Source: Moringa oleifera
Taxonomy: Eukaryota; Streptophyta; Magnoliopsida; Brassicales; Moringaceae
Direction: 5' to 3'
Length of the DNA: 64,000 nt
NCBI GenBank assembly: GCA_021397835.1
Contig: JAJFZO010000168.1
Coordinates: 4,650,001-4,714,000 of the forward strand
The notes beneath the pieces were generated by a model that did no database searches, had not been told where the DNA came from, and worked only from the letters and a program-made list of their open reading frames with translations. Below, piece after piece: positions 24,584 to 36,700 of this stretch (positions are counted from its first letter, which is position 1; every line of letters begins with the position of its first letter). The position numbers and the translations under genes were made by a program.

Positions 24584-26338
24584 ATGGGGAAACAACGGTC
24601 CCCTAGAAGTCCACGTCCCAATTCCCAGAATGATGCCTTAGCATATGGGAAGAAAGTTTATCAGATTAAATGTTCAGAAACTTTGTTGGGTAATGATCCT
24701 TCTATTGGAAGGAGAATTTCAGCAGGTGATTATAGTTGGAATTCCAAAGCATTGTTCCTTCAAGGGCTGAAAAATGATTGTGGAAAGTTCAGCTCTTGCA
24801 AAGGAGGTTATGTTGGGAAAAGGCATGTCTGGCTGCGTAGGAATGTGAAGTCTGTTGCTTTTATGTTTATGGTGATGGTTTTCCTTTTCCTGCTCGATTC
24901 CTTTATGGTGTCAATTTTTGATTCCATGAATCTTCAGAATGGTTCAAGATTAAAAAACTCAAGTGCACTTAAGGTATGACTTTGCAGATTTTGATATCTA
25001 GAATTTCTGTGGTTTCCATCATTGAATCTGTTTCATCATTAGTATCAGACCATTGTTATGTTGGGAGTCAGACTGTGGCGGTTGGGTCGATTATGATCTA
25101 TTTCTATGAAGGCTGCTAAGTTACACTCACAATAATATCAGTTAGTCCAATGTGGCCTATATAAGCCTATCCTAAGCACTGCATTCTGTTCAAGTTCTGC
25201 TAACCAAAATGACTTGCAAACTAGTCATTTCTGGCCCTAGCTTCTCTAGCAACTGGCTTGTTTGCATTTGATCATTTGTTATTGCTATTACATGCACCAT
25301 ATATCTTATTCACAGCAAAGAGAAAAGTTATCTATTTTGAATATGCAAGATTTTGACATATGTGCATAAGCCTCCACATGTAAGCATTGCTTTTAGTTTT
25401 CATTTTCGGTCTCCTGTATATTGATCGAATGCTGAATAAAATTTCTTTTAAGTTATGTGCTCAGAGGATTCTACAGCAAACACATTTGGGGCTCGCCACT
25501 AATTATGGATTCTAAATTTTAGAGCTAATGCTATATCAACACTAGCTGATTCTTCCTTATTTTCTGGATGCATGTTAAAGGAGGATGGGGTCTCATACAC
25601 TAGTAAGGAACAACCACCAGTGCAAATGTATGGCGGGCTTCTAAACATGGCTTCCACTGCTCTTGCGGAGGTTTGCTTCATAACTTCTGCACAGTGCATA
25701 TCTTTTATATGAGGCTTGTCAGCTTTGATGATTCTATCTCTCTCCTCTCTGTGTCATGCCTCTCATGCTTCAGGGTGAATTCAAACAAGAGCAATCAAAT
25801 TTCTGGGAGGAACCATATCCGAAGGCATCCTTATGGAAACCTTGTGCAGACAGAGAAACTTCAATGAGTACCAGTAAATGCCCATTGATTGTTCTTTACT
25901 AGTTGTGCATTTATTCTCGTATGTAATCAATGATAGCTAATGAAACTTCATTAAGTATGATGATTTAGTCTTTTGACTTTCGATGCAGGGACAGGGAAGC
26001 CTGATAAAAGTAATGGTTTTATAATGGTCAGTGCCAATGGTGGTCTCAATCAACAACGAGTTGCTGTAAGTTTCTAAGCTGCCTTGTTTGTCACAGATAG
26101 CTCTCCAGATAAATAAGTATGTCTATGATGATCCTTTTGAGAACTATGTTTCCTTTCTTTTAGACAAAGAATTTATTATGGCTTAACATGCCTTAAGGAA
26201 TCTGTTCAAAAGCATCTTGCAGTATGCTGAGGATCTCTGTTTAATTTTCCTGGTTCTTTGAGGATACTATTTATCATATTCTACTGGTATTGATTATTTC
26301 CCATTATCCAGCTGGTAATCTTGCCTTACTTTAATCTC

Positions 26339-26371
<33 letters not shown>

Positions 26372-28931
26372 AGGTTTCTTTGAATGTTATGAGAGCTTCT
26401 ATTTTCTAGGTAATTGATGTGTTTTGACTTGGATATCTATATAACATACACAATTATCCTTCTTCACTTTAAAATACAGAATTGACGGCTTGTTTGGGAT
26501 TTCAAGGTTTTTACTTGACAGATGACTGTCTGGCTCAGTTTTTTTACTTTACTGTCTCTTTATTGCAATCACACACGCAAGTAACAAATCTGTTGTTGCC
26601 GGCAGATTTGCAATGCTGTTGCTGTGGCTGCTTTGCTTAATGCAACTCTAGTTCTCCCCAGATTTCTGTACAGCAATGTATGGAAGGATCCCAGGTCTGG
26701 TGTCTGTCTGAAATTGTATTTCTCTGTTTCTTTTTGGTGTTAATTCATTCTGATTGGGAATTTTGATCATATCTGATTCACTAGGCTTTTTTACTGAATT
26801 ATTTATAGACAAAAATTTCTTGTTTCAGATCACGTTCATTGAAATATGCCTGCTTTTGTCTGTCTCTCTGCCTTTCTATTCCCAAACTTTGTACTGCTTA
26901 TGTTGATTGAATGAATGGTTGATACACCCAACATTTGAGTGTTTCTTTTTTATGAAAATGCAGTCAGTTTGGTGATATTTACCAAGATGAGTATTTTGTG
27001 AATTACTTGAAAGATGAAGTAGATATCGTGAAGGAGCTCCCTCCTCATATGCAATCTTTAGACATTGAAGCAATTGGTAGTCTGGTACGAAATATTCTCA
27101 TTTTATACCATAATTTCAAATGAATTATAATTATTTTTTATGTGATGTCTCTTGATTTTATTTTAGAATTTTCTTTTCTGTGTTTTTGTTGAACTGAAGG
27201 GCATAATCTCCTTTACAGTTTACTGATACAGACCTTCCTAAGGAAGCAAAACCCGTTGATTATTTTAGACAAGTAATTCCGCTCCTGAAGCGGAATGGAG
27301 TTGTTCATTTTCTTGGATTTGGTAACCGTCTTGGCTTTGATCCATTGCCTTCTGACATTCAGGTAAAGGATTTTCTGCAGTACACATGGTAGTAACAATA
27401 AGACACAAAACGAAACGAATAATTCCCGTACCCAAAGGTTTCACTTGATTAAGAAGGCAATGTTTAAAATCTTCCTGACTTGGGTTTCTTCAAAGTCAGC
27501 CATCTAATTTCAACTCCACAAGGTTATTGTATCTAGGTGGACTTAGTCTGTCTTCATTCGTGCTTCTGATGATAAATAAAGAGCTGGACATTGTTTCTCC
27601 TATGCGGTGCTCCTTTTCCTTGAGTGGACATTGGAATTTATGACCAAATTATACCAAACTGATAAATAACCATACATGCTCCAGATAATGTGCAAGCATC
27701 AATAGTCTGCACTGGAAAAAATAATCAGTTTCATGAGGATGCATTCATTTAGGTAGTCTGTCAAGGCATTCTTCTGTAAGTTCCATCTGGTTCTGTGACG
27801 ATGCTTTCTTGGATTTGTTGCAGAAGTTAAGGTGCAAATGTAACTTCCATGCCTTGAAGTTTGTCCCAAAAATTCAAGAAGTTGGTTCATTATTGATAAA
27901 AAGGATAAGGAACTATAATGCTTCACTGGGTAAATTAGAAAAACGCCTGCTTGGGGACTTCATGCCTGAGAATCTATCCAGAGAGCATGTCACTGCCAGA
28001 AAACCACCACCATATCTTGCTTTACATTTGAGATTTGAGGTGGACATGGTGGCCTACTCCCTATGTGATTTTGGAGGTGGGGAAAATGAGAGAAAGGAAC
28101 TTCAAGCATACAGAGAAGATCATTTCCCTCTGCTGGTTGAACGCTTGAAAAACTCGAAGTACGGCCTTCTGATGTATATGCATCTCTGCTGCTGTTTAGG
28201 AAGAAATTCTACCTTCTGACCTGTCTCTGTTGTACAATTTGCAGGCCTGTCTCCGCAGCAGAGTTGAGAAAGTTTGGGAGGTGCCTGCTGACACCAGAAG
28301 AAGCAGCACTTGTTCTTGCTGGTCTTGGTTTCAGGCGTGGAACCTACATTTATCTGGCTGGGTCTCATATATATGGAGGAAAATCTAGGATGCATCCTCT
28401 CACCAGCCTCTACCCAAATGTTGTCACAAAGGAAACACTCCTCACAACCAGAGAACTAGCACCTTTTAAGAATTTCTCTTCTCAGGTAAATCGGTATTAG
28501 TTGATAGCAAATTTGTTTTCTCACATTTCTTTGTAGATAATTTGATAAAATGCTGAGGTCTTCTCTAAGCGGCATCTGAACTTTGTTCATATTTGCTTGG
28601 GATGCAGCTGGCAGCATTGGACTTCATTGCTTGCGCAATTTCCGATATCTTTGCCATGACAGACTCCGGGAGCCAACTATCATCCTTGGTGTCTGGATTC
28701 CGAACTTACTATGGTGGTGGCCATGCTCCTACCTTGCGGCCCAACAAGAGGAGGCTAGCTGCAATTTTGTCCGAAAATAGCACTATAGGGTGGCATAGTT
28801 TTGCAGAGAGAGTTAAAAAGATGATTGAGGAAGGTCAAAGAGTAGGAGTGAGAGGTTTTGGTCGAAGCATTTATCGACAGCCTAGGTGCCCAGAATGCAT
28901 GTGTAAATATCACCCGGATGTCCTCTTATGA
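24584..28931 (+). CDS. O-fucosyltransferase family protein (PF10250-type), intact
   Basis: This is a Golgi type II membrane protein of the plant O-fucosyltransferase family, presumed to transfer sugar to wall polymers or proteins; the substrate is unknown. Ten exons: 24584-24973, 25581-25670, 25774-25873, 25989-26065, 26606-26694, 26964-27084, 27219-27362, 27824-28158, 28245-28485, 28608-28931. Phases agree throughout and give 636 residues. A cytosolic basic N-terminus precedes a single transmembrane segment at about residues 90-112 ([20 protein letters not shown]). Family hallmarks are [10 protein letters not shown] at 208-217, [19 protein letters not shown], the HLRFE motif at 405-409, and a Cys-rich end ([11 protein letters not shown]). 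Start codon: first Met of the exon carrying the TM segment. It sits between two receptor kinase copies, with the broken partner copy at 38849. Intron 4 contains a 29-G run. Confidence 0.93.
26341..26369 (+). repeat. Run of 29 consecutive G
   Basis: This uninterrupted poly-G lies in intron 4 of the intact O-fucosyltransferase. The homologous intron of the pseudogene (about 39659-39680) has ggggagag followed by an A-run instead. It could form G-quadruplex in RNA and DNA, or its length may be an assembly artefact. Confidence 0.95.
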
Positions 28932-29027
28932 AATCACTTTTGAGGTTCTCTGGCAATTTGCTTTTCTCATTTGATTAAGCATTCTTGTGTATTGAATAAC
29001 ATTGTGTAAAGTTAAGAGGCATAGCAG

Positions 29028-29127
29028 ATTATACAGACGAATCATACTGATTGCAAGGGACAAAAACAAATAAATATATTATACAGACAAATCATGCTGA
29101 TTGCAAGGGACAAAAACAAATAAATAT
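29028..29127 (+). repeat. 50-bp tandem duplication in the O-fucosyltransferase 3' region
   Basis: Two adjacent 50-base copies differ at two positions; each contains tgattgcaagggac and caaataaat, so each carries an AATAAA hexamer. The paralogous site at about 42350 has a single copy. It lies about 100 bases past the stop codon, so it may provide duplicate polyadenylation signals. Confidence 0.85.
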
Positions 29128-29189
29128 ATTATTGGATTAAACCCGAATAACCCTAAGCCAAATTTACATATAGCCAATGGAAAAGAGAG

Positions 29190-29605
29190 CCAAGGGAAAA
29201 TGTTATCATTTCTCTGGATTGTGAAACAAAGGGAAATCTCCTTTAATTTCACTGTAATTGTGATCAGGATAGTTTCGTTCTCTGGAAATGAAATGACTCT
29301 TCTCCTCCTGTATTTCTCTTGGGTGAAAGCATTGCATTAAGATGGCGGAAGAAATGGGCACAGGCAGGATAGCAAAATTAAAGAAGGAAAATAAGATTGT
29401 ACCCACCAACTAGACCAAACAAAACACAATATACAGCAGCAAAAATGGGGAATGGCATCGATGCAAACAATGCTCCAAGTTTTCCTGAAGGATCAAAGAA
29501 ATAAGTTAAAAACTACGGCAAAGCTGAATCAATCGATGAAGGAGTCTATGTAATAATAAGTGACTGACGTAACATGGAGAAATCAAGATGCTGATTTGAC
29601 GATAA
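29190..29605 (-). pseudogene. Nucleobase-ascorbate transporter 3' fragment (array unit 2)
   Basis: The segment aligns with the 3' part of the intact transporter gene at 42470-43640. It contains the 3' UTR and the last few codons (about 29331-29350), then jumps over about 0.8 kb that would hold most of exon 13 and all of exon 12. It continues with exon 11 (about 29402-29487; AAVYCVLFGLV-like on the minus strand) and the edge of exon 10, fading out near 29605. No reading frame of the gene survives. Confidence 0.85.
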
Positions 29606-32600
29606 GATAACTTATCATACTTTTTCAAGCAATTGGATAACTTTGCCTGGCTTGATTCATAACAATTAATGCTGTGATGAACAGACTTTATGCACAAGAT
29701 CATCCTGAAAGTGAATTTATTCACATTCAGTAATTCATTTCAATCCTTTGTAATTACATGAGTTCCTCGACTTGATTTCTTTTCGGTAAATACCTTGACT
29801 TGCTTCATACAAAGAGAGTGGTACGTTTTCTGCATACAGACCAAGACTTTCCTTCCTGCTTTCTATGGAAATACTGAGAGGGTTAACACCAATGATAAAA
29901 TTTTAAGTTTTTTTTAAATTAAAAATTCATCAATTTAAAATCTAAAATTTTCAGATTAATATTATCACACTAAATTAAAATTAAAATTTATATGAAATAT
30001 ATTTTTAAATATAAAAATAAACTTAAAATATTATCAATTGAAGATTAAATTTTTGTAAATAAATGTTGCTAAGTTTAAAAATTATTTAGATTAATATTAT
30101 CAATATTGATATATATTTTCAAATTCTAAAATTGTAAACATAATTAATAATTTTGTTAAATATATAATTCACATCAAAGCTGAAGTGGTAACCTTCAAAA
30201 TTTTCTAAATGCTCTTTTTGTGTGTCTGACTTAAGATTTGTGTGATAAACATTATTTTAATTTTATTTACTTTCTATAATCAAATATTTATATTTTATTA
30301 TTATAAAAATACACATGTTTTTTTATATTTATTATGATATAAAGTTTAATAATTTTTATTATTAAATTAATTTATAAATAATATTTTTAATAAAGTAAGT
30401 AAAAATCATATAAAAACATGTGTTTATCTCATATTGTTAATAAATCTTACCAATCACATTCTAATGTATCAATTTCAACTAAATTAAATTTAGCAAAAAA
30501 TTTAAAAATTAAAAATATTTAAATTTAGAATTTTATACAGTAAATTTTTACTTGAAATTTTTCATAAATGTACAAATATTTAAGTTACTATTAAAATATT
30601 TTTGAGTATTGAAAATATATTTCTTAATATTTACATTGTTGAGATTTTAAAAAATTTACAAAATAGAGATTTTAAATAGAAAATATTTAAATTTAAAAAA
30701 ACAGATCTAAAATAGAGTGAAGATTTAATTTAAGTTATTTTTTAAGTATTTCAACAATAAAAATATCTTTAATTTTTTATAGTCATTTGAGATAAGATTT
30801 AATTTTTACTAAATCGATAGATTATTATTCAATTTGTTACTTTTTGAACATAAAGATTTAACTTGTAATATAAAGTAAACATTAAGAATTTATACAACTT
30901 TTATTTTAAAATTACTTTATAAAAAATAAAATTTTATTTTCAATACAAATTTTATTATATTAACTATATTTTTTGTATTCTAATTTAATTTATGTTATAA
31001 TTTTTAAAAAATGTATAAGAAAAAATTTAATTGGAAAATTTTTAAATAAGATGAAGAGGAAAAAATAAAATAAAAGATTAAGAAATTACAAATAACATAA
31101 TAAAAACTTCTTTGAACATATAATAGTTCACTTCTCTTTGAAAAAATTAAAAAAATGAGACATATTTTAATTATGTATTTTTAATAAAAATTTAAAATTA
31201 TTTTTGAAATTAATCTATTAATTTAAATTAATCAAACTCCAAATTGAAAACAATGTCCACGAATAAATAGCATGAGCGACAAAATTTTATACAAAATATC
31301 AAACAATTTAAAAACAGTTGATACATAATTACAAAAAAAAAATAATTATTTAATCTTTCACAAATGAATAACATATTCAAAGAAAACATAAAATAAAACT
31401 ATAAAAATTAATAAAAATTAAATCTAAATCAACATAAAAAAACTGATTATAAATATGAATTATCTATCTATAATAAGAAATTAAAAAATGAGAATAATGA
31501 AAATCAAATTTTTGATACATGGATCAACTAAGAGTTCATCTATATATAGTATTCAACATTTTAAAATTAAATAACGGTTAAATTTAAAATTTAAACTATG
31601 AATTATTATCAATTTAAAACTTTATAATTTTAACGTTAGACTTGTCATTAAATTGAAATTCAAAAATATTTTAATAAAGATGATCAAATTAATATAAATT
31701 TAAAATTAAGCTTATAAACTTATATATATTTTTACATATTTTTACATATAAAAAATTTAAAAAATAAATATATAATCAATTTTAAAATCAAATTATTTTC
31801 AGACATAAAATATTACTAACTCAAATGCACGTGATTCATATTTAATTTTTAACAGATAAATATTATTTAAGATTCTAAAATATGTCCTATCTTTTGATAA
31901 CTTCAATTTATTTTCAAAATTAGCTTAACTGGTGAAAAATAATTAAATTAAATTTTAATGTAAATTATTATAAAAATATTAAATACATTTTTATTATTAA
32001 AATGCATATAAAGGTGACTAGAATGAATTCTAGGTTTTATTTTGACTTAATTTTTTAATTTTAAATAATTTTTGACTCATAAATTATTTATATTTTTAAT
32101 TTTTTTAAAAAAATATTTTTATATTCCAAAACCTTAAAAAAATATTTTTAATAATACTTTAAATATTTTTTATATCAATACAAAATTTTATGTAAAAATT
32201 TATAATACAAAATCTTTAATTTGAATATACTCAATTTTTTAATTTTTTGATAATATTTAACTTGAATATTTTTTTGAGTTTATTTGAAAATATTTTAAAT
32301 TTTAAGATAAAAATTAAAAAAATAATATTTTTGATAATTTAAGTGATATTGATTTTATTTTTAAATAATATTTTTTCAATTTTAAATACAAGAATAAATT
32401 TAAAAATAAAAAGTAACGTATTTTTTAATTTAAATACCGTGGGTGCGTATTACGCGCCAAATCTCCCATCCGTCTCCAACCGCTCACCATCTTCATTGTG
32501 GCGTACACATGTTGTGGATCATCAACCAAATTAAGGGAGAACCATCGTCATTGACTCCAGGTCCTGTGCTTCCTCCGATTCACTATCTGATCCTGCCGCT

Positions 32601-33207
32601 GCAGCTATCTCACCATTGATTTAACAGCGCTAGAGGTTTGATCAGCCATTAAACCCTAATCTCTTTCCCTCCTTCCTTCTATTCAAATTACAGTGGCAAT
32701 AGCTCTAGGAGGTTCAAAGTCCCAAAACGGCAAAACCCTAACAGAATCAATCAACCAAAGCCTCCATCGATGAATCAATTCACGTTCGTCAAAAGCCATG
32801 AACCCAAACCTATGAATTCGACAAAACTTCGCCACCATATTTGATTCACATTAAAACGAAAAAGGAAAGAAAATTTCTTATTTTCCCGAATAACAAGGCA
32901 CACAAAAACACAAAATACATGCGCATTCCGTGGTTAATTCCCAGAGAGAGAGGAGCATCTGCAGAGTTATCTGACGGCAGATATTTTGATTTTGGATTTT
33001 TGCAGATAAATAGAAGGATTGGATATGGGTGGTGATCAGAGAAGGGCAGAAGAGGGAAGCTCGGCTGCTTCTGACTAAAATTTTAAAATAAAAATTTGAT
33101 CAATTTAAAAATCAAACTAATTTCAGATACAAATTATCACTACTTTATGTAAATCAAACTAATTTTATGAAAAGAAAATTTAACATATTCATCAGTTTCA
33201 TTATGAA
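29606..33207. other. AT-rich insertion-like block between array units 2 and 3
   Basis: After a short remnant of receptor-kinase promoter sequence (about 29766-29900), bases 29900-32430 are extremely AT-rich with no gene. A higher-GC island follows at 32440-33070. A 26-base direct repeat, tgagagggttaacaccaat plus ataaaa, occurs at 29875-29900 and 33526-33551 with one mismatch and brackets the block. No transposase or LTR signature was recognised. Confidence 0.55.
32440..33070. other. Higher-GC island with two telo-box motifs
   Basis: This ~630-base patch of ordinary base composition is embedded in AT-rich DNA. It contains aaaccctaat near 32650 and aaaccctaac near 32743, motifs common in leaders and promoters of plant housekeeping genes. 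No convincing protein-coding frame. It may be a captured gene 5' end. Confidence 0.4.
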
Positions 33208-33440
33208 ATTGGACCCTCAAGTCACCCAAGTGGTTAATTTTCCAAAATGCATACCATTACTTCTTAAAATGATCATTGCAGCGTATGCTTTGGGCGAAGA
33301 CCAAGACATGCATGGTGGTGTGGGCCCTTAGTGCACTCAATGCATTATCAATTGGACCCTCAAGTCTCCCAAATCGATTAGATGCCATGAATTCTTAGAA
33401 CAAATTATTGCAGCTTATGTTTTGGGGGGAAGACCAAGAC
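33208..33440 (+). repeat. ~143-bp tandem duplication in the receptor kinase upstream region
   Basis: The landmark attggaccctcaagtc starts at 33208 and 33351. In each copy it is followed some 60-80 bases on by attgcag(c)(g/t)tatg(c/t)tttggg and gaagaccaagac. The first copy lies about 430 bases before the start codon region. The truncated unit-1 promoter at 17478-17570 has one copy. Confidence 0.75.
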
Positions 33441-33741
33441 TTTGCTTAATTTGCTTCACTTGACTCCAGAGACAGGTAGCTGTCATAATCTTAAAAATAA
33501 CTAAATAACACGTATAAGATATTATTGAGAGGGTTAACACCAATTATAAAAACTTAATTTCTTTCTTTTGGGCAAAGGCTTTGACTTGCTTTGTACAAAG
33601 AGAGTCATCTCTCCCTTCCTGATTTCATCAGAAATCCAACGTTATGCAGATTCCACAACCTTGTTCCATTTTTCTTCCTTTGGTTGCTTTAAATTCTCAA
33701 CTCTGTCTCCTCATTCAGACAGATCGCTTTAGACACTTGGC

Positions 33742-36700
33742 ATGCGTCTTATTTTCCAGGACAACATGTCGTCCAACCACTTCCCAATGCTACTGCTGCT
33801 GCTTCACTGCTTCATCATTAATGGTGGCTCAGCTCTGAGAGTAACCAACTTAACCACTGATCAATCAGCCCTTCTTGCTTTCAAAGCCCATGTCACCTTC
33901 CACCCCAAAAGCATCCTGGCATCCAATTGGTCCACCTCTGCTTCAGTGTGCAACTGGGTTGGTGTGTCTTGCGGTGGCCGCCATGGAAGAGTAAGAGCTT
34001 TAGATCTTACAAACATGGATGTTGGAGGTACTCTCCCTCCGCAGCTGGGAAACCTCTCATTCCTAGTCTCCCTTAACTTGAGCCACAACTTCTTCCACGG
34101 CTATCTCCCAAAAGAGCTCGGCCAGTTGCATCGCTTGAGGTTCATCGATCTGACCTCCAATCACTTGAGTGGTGAAATTCCATCCTGGTTCGGAGATTTA
34201 CAGAAACTTCGATACTTGGTGCTCCGTAATAACAGTTTCAGAGGTACCATTCCTAACACTCTTTTTAACATTTCAAACCTGGAGGAATTGTATTTAAGCT
34301 TTAATTCAATCGAAGGGATGATTCCGAATGAGATCGGTAAACTGCCAAACCTCAGAATACTTGCCATGTATGGAAACAAGCTTCACGGTTCCATACCTTC
34401 ATCGATCTTCAACATGTCCTCATTGGAAGTGGTTGATTTATCGCACAACAGTCTCTCTGGCAACCTTTATAATATGTGCAATTTTCTTTCAAAACTTGAA
34501 TGGCTCACGTTATCATCGAATCAGTTATCTGGTAAATTACCCTCAAGTTTATATAAATGCAGCCAACTTCAAGTTTTGAGTTTGTCACTCAATAATTTCA
34601 AGGGACAGATCTCAAGAAATATTGGAAACTTAACAAAGCTCAGGGTAATTAATCTTGGTGGCAACAACCTGCAAGGTTTGAGTTTTTCTCTTATTTAATT
34701 ATAATATTGCTAAGTATCTATATGTTTAATATATAAATATGCAAATTACTATTGTAATTAAGTGAAGTCTAGTTTATGAATAGCACCATAGTATTCTTAA
34801 AATTGATTGAAAAGTATCATAAAATTATATAAGTTCTTATATATATCCAATTTATTTGAATTCGTTTTATCAATACAACAATGAGGATCATATATATATG
34901 TAGCTAATATAAATTATATATTTTTAATCTGGTCTTATCAAATATTCTGGTTATAAAGTCACCGCAAACCAAAGGCAAGGAAGTTAAAGCATGCATGCAT
35001 GTTATTTTGTATGCAGGTGTAATCCCTTGGGAGGTTGGAAATCTTTTGAGTTTGGAGATATTTGCTGCAGAAGAAATAGGGTTAACGGGTCCTATTCCAT
35101 CTACCATTTTCAATATTTCTTCTCTAAAGGAAATTCGTTTGCAGCAAAATAACCTATCTGGTAGCCTTCCGGATGACATGTGCAACCATCTTCCAAAACT
35201 TGAATGGCTCACTTTAAACTCAAATCAATTATCCGGCAAGTTGTCTTCAAGTTTAGATAAATGCAGCGAACTTCAAGTTTTGAAATTGACAAGCAACAAA
35301 TTCACTGGACAGATCTCAAGAAATATTGGAAACTTAACAAAGCTCAGGCAAATTTATCTTGGTTACAACAACTTGCAAGGTTTGATTTAATATCTATTTT
35401 ATGGTATCATTTTTATATATAAATCTTCCTATTCTTTTAATAAATGGAGTTTAATTAACGTGTATGAGCACTTAAACTTATCTCTAATTTTATGATAAAC
35501 TCATAATATTCAAAAAAATTAAGAAAGAGTTTGCTTATTTAATTAAGAAAGAGGTTAATTAATGAAATCAATCTTAGCAATCGCAATTTTACATCAAATT
35601 ATGATGTTATTGCAGATAAGCACTAGTGTTAGGATTTTGCTATTATGAAATTCATTACAAAATTACATATTTTATTTTTCAATTATAAACAAGTTTACAA
35701 CAAATTTATCATAGTACGATAAAATAATTATAATTGAGTCTCTGATTGTGTTCTCTTTTTCTTTTTTCTCCTTTGTTTTAACTTTTTCAGTGGAGGCTAT
35801 GTATTGTTAGTGAAAAATAAAAAAATGGAAGATGAGTTCTAAGCATTATCTATTGAAATAGAATTAACTTTATTGTGAATTAACGTTGCATCAATATTGC
35901 AGGTGAAATACCAGGAGAAATTGGAAACCTACGTCATCTGGAAAAGTTGCATATGGCTTTTAACAAATTAACAGGTTCTTTACCCCTCACGATTTTTAAC
36001 ATTTCGAGCATTCGAGTAATCAGCTTAGAACACAACTTCTTATCCGGTTATCTTCCACCAAGCATGGGTCTTGGGGTCCCAAACCTCGAGGAGATTTATC
36101 TATGGGGAAATAGCATTGGCGGAATAATCCCAGACTCTATTGGCAATGCTTCTCAGCTTAGAATCCTTGAGTTGACAAGAAACTCTTTTTTAGGCCCTAT
36201 TCCCAATACACTTGGCAATCTAAGATTTCTCCAACAACTAGCTCTTGGTAACAACAATTTGACCATTGATTTTTCCAACCAAGATTGGACTTTTCTCACT
36301 TCCTTGACAAATTGCAGAGAATTAAGGGTGCTGGACGTATCACACAATCCATTGAACAGTACAATCCCGACTTCCATCGGTAATCTTTCTACGTCTCTAG
36401 AACATTTTGCTGCAACGAATTGCAAAATCAAGGGCCATATTCTCTCAGAAATCGGTAACCTTAGCAATTTAATAGCTTTAAGTCTTGATGAAAATGAATT
36501 GAGTGGGCCGATTCCAACAACACTTGGAAGACTACAGGAGCTCCAAGGTTTGGATCTTAGTGCAAACATGTTAGAAGAAACCATCCCATTCGAACTTTGC
36601 CAGTTGGCAAAGTTGGATGCACTCTTGCTCATGTCCAATAATCTTGATGGACCCATACCGTCATGTTTCTTCAATTTGACTGCCTTGAGATACCTGTACA

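Noticed and set aside
29900..32430. LTR retrotransposon or DNA transposon in the AT-rich block
   Set aside because: I could not find terminal repeats with a target duplication, a primer-binding site or any transposase/polymerase frame.
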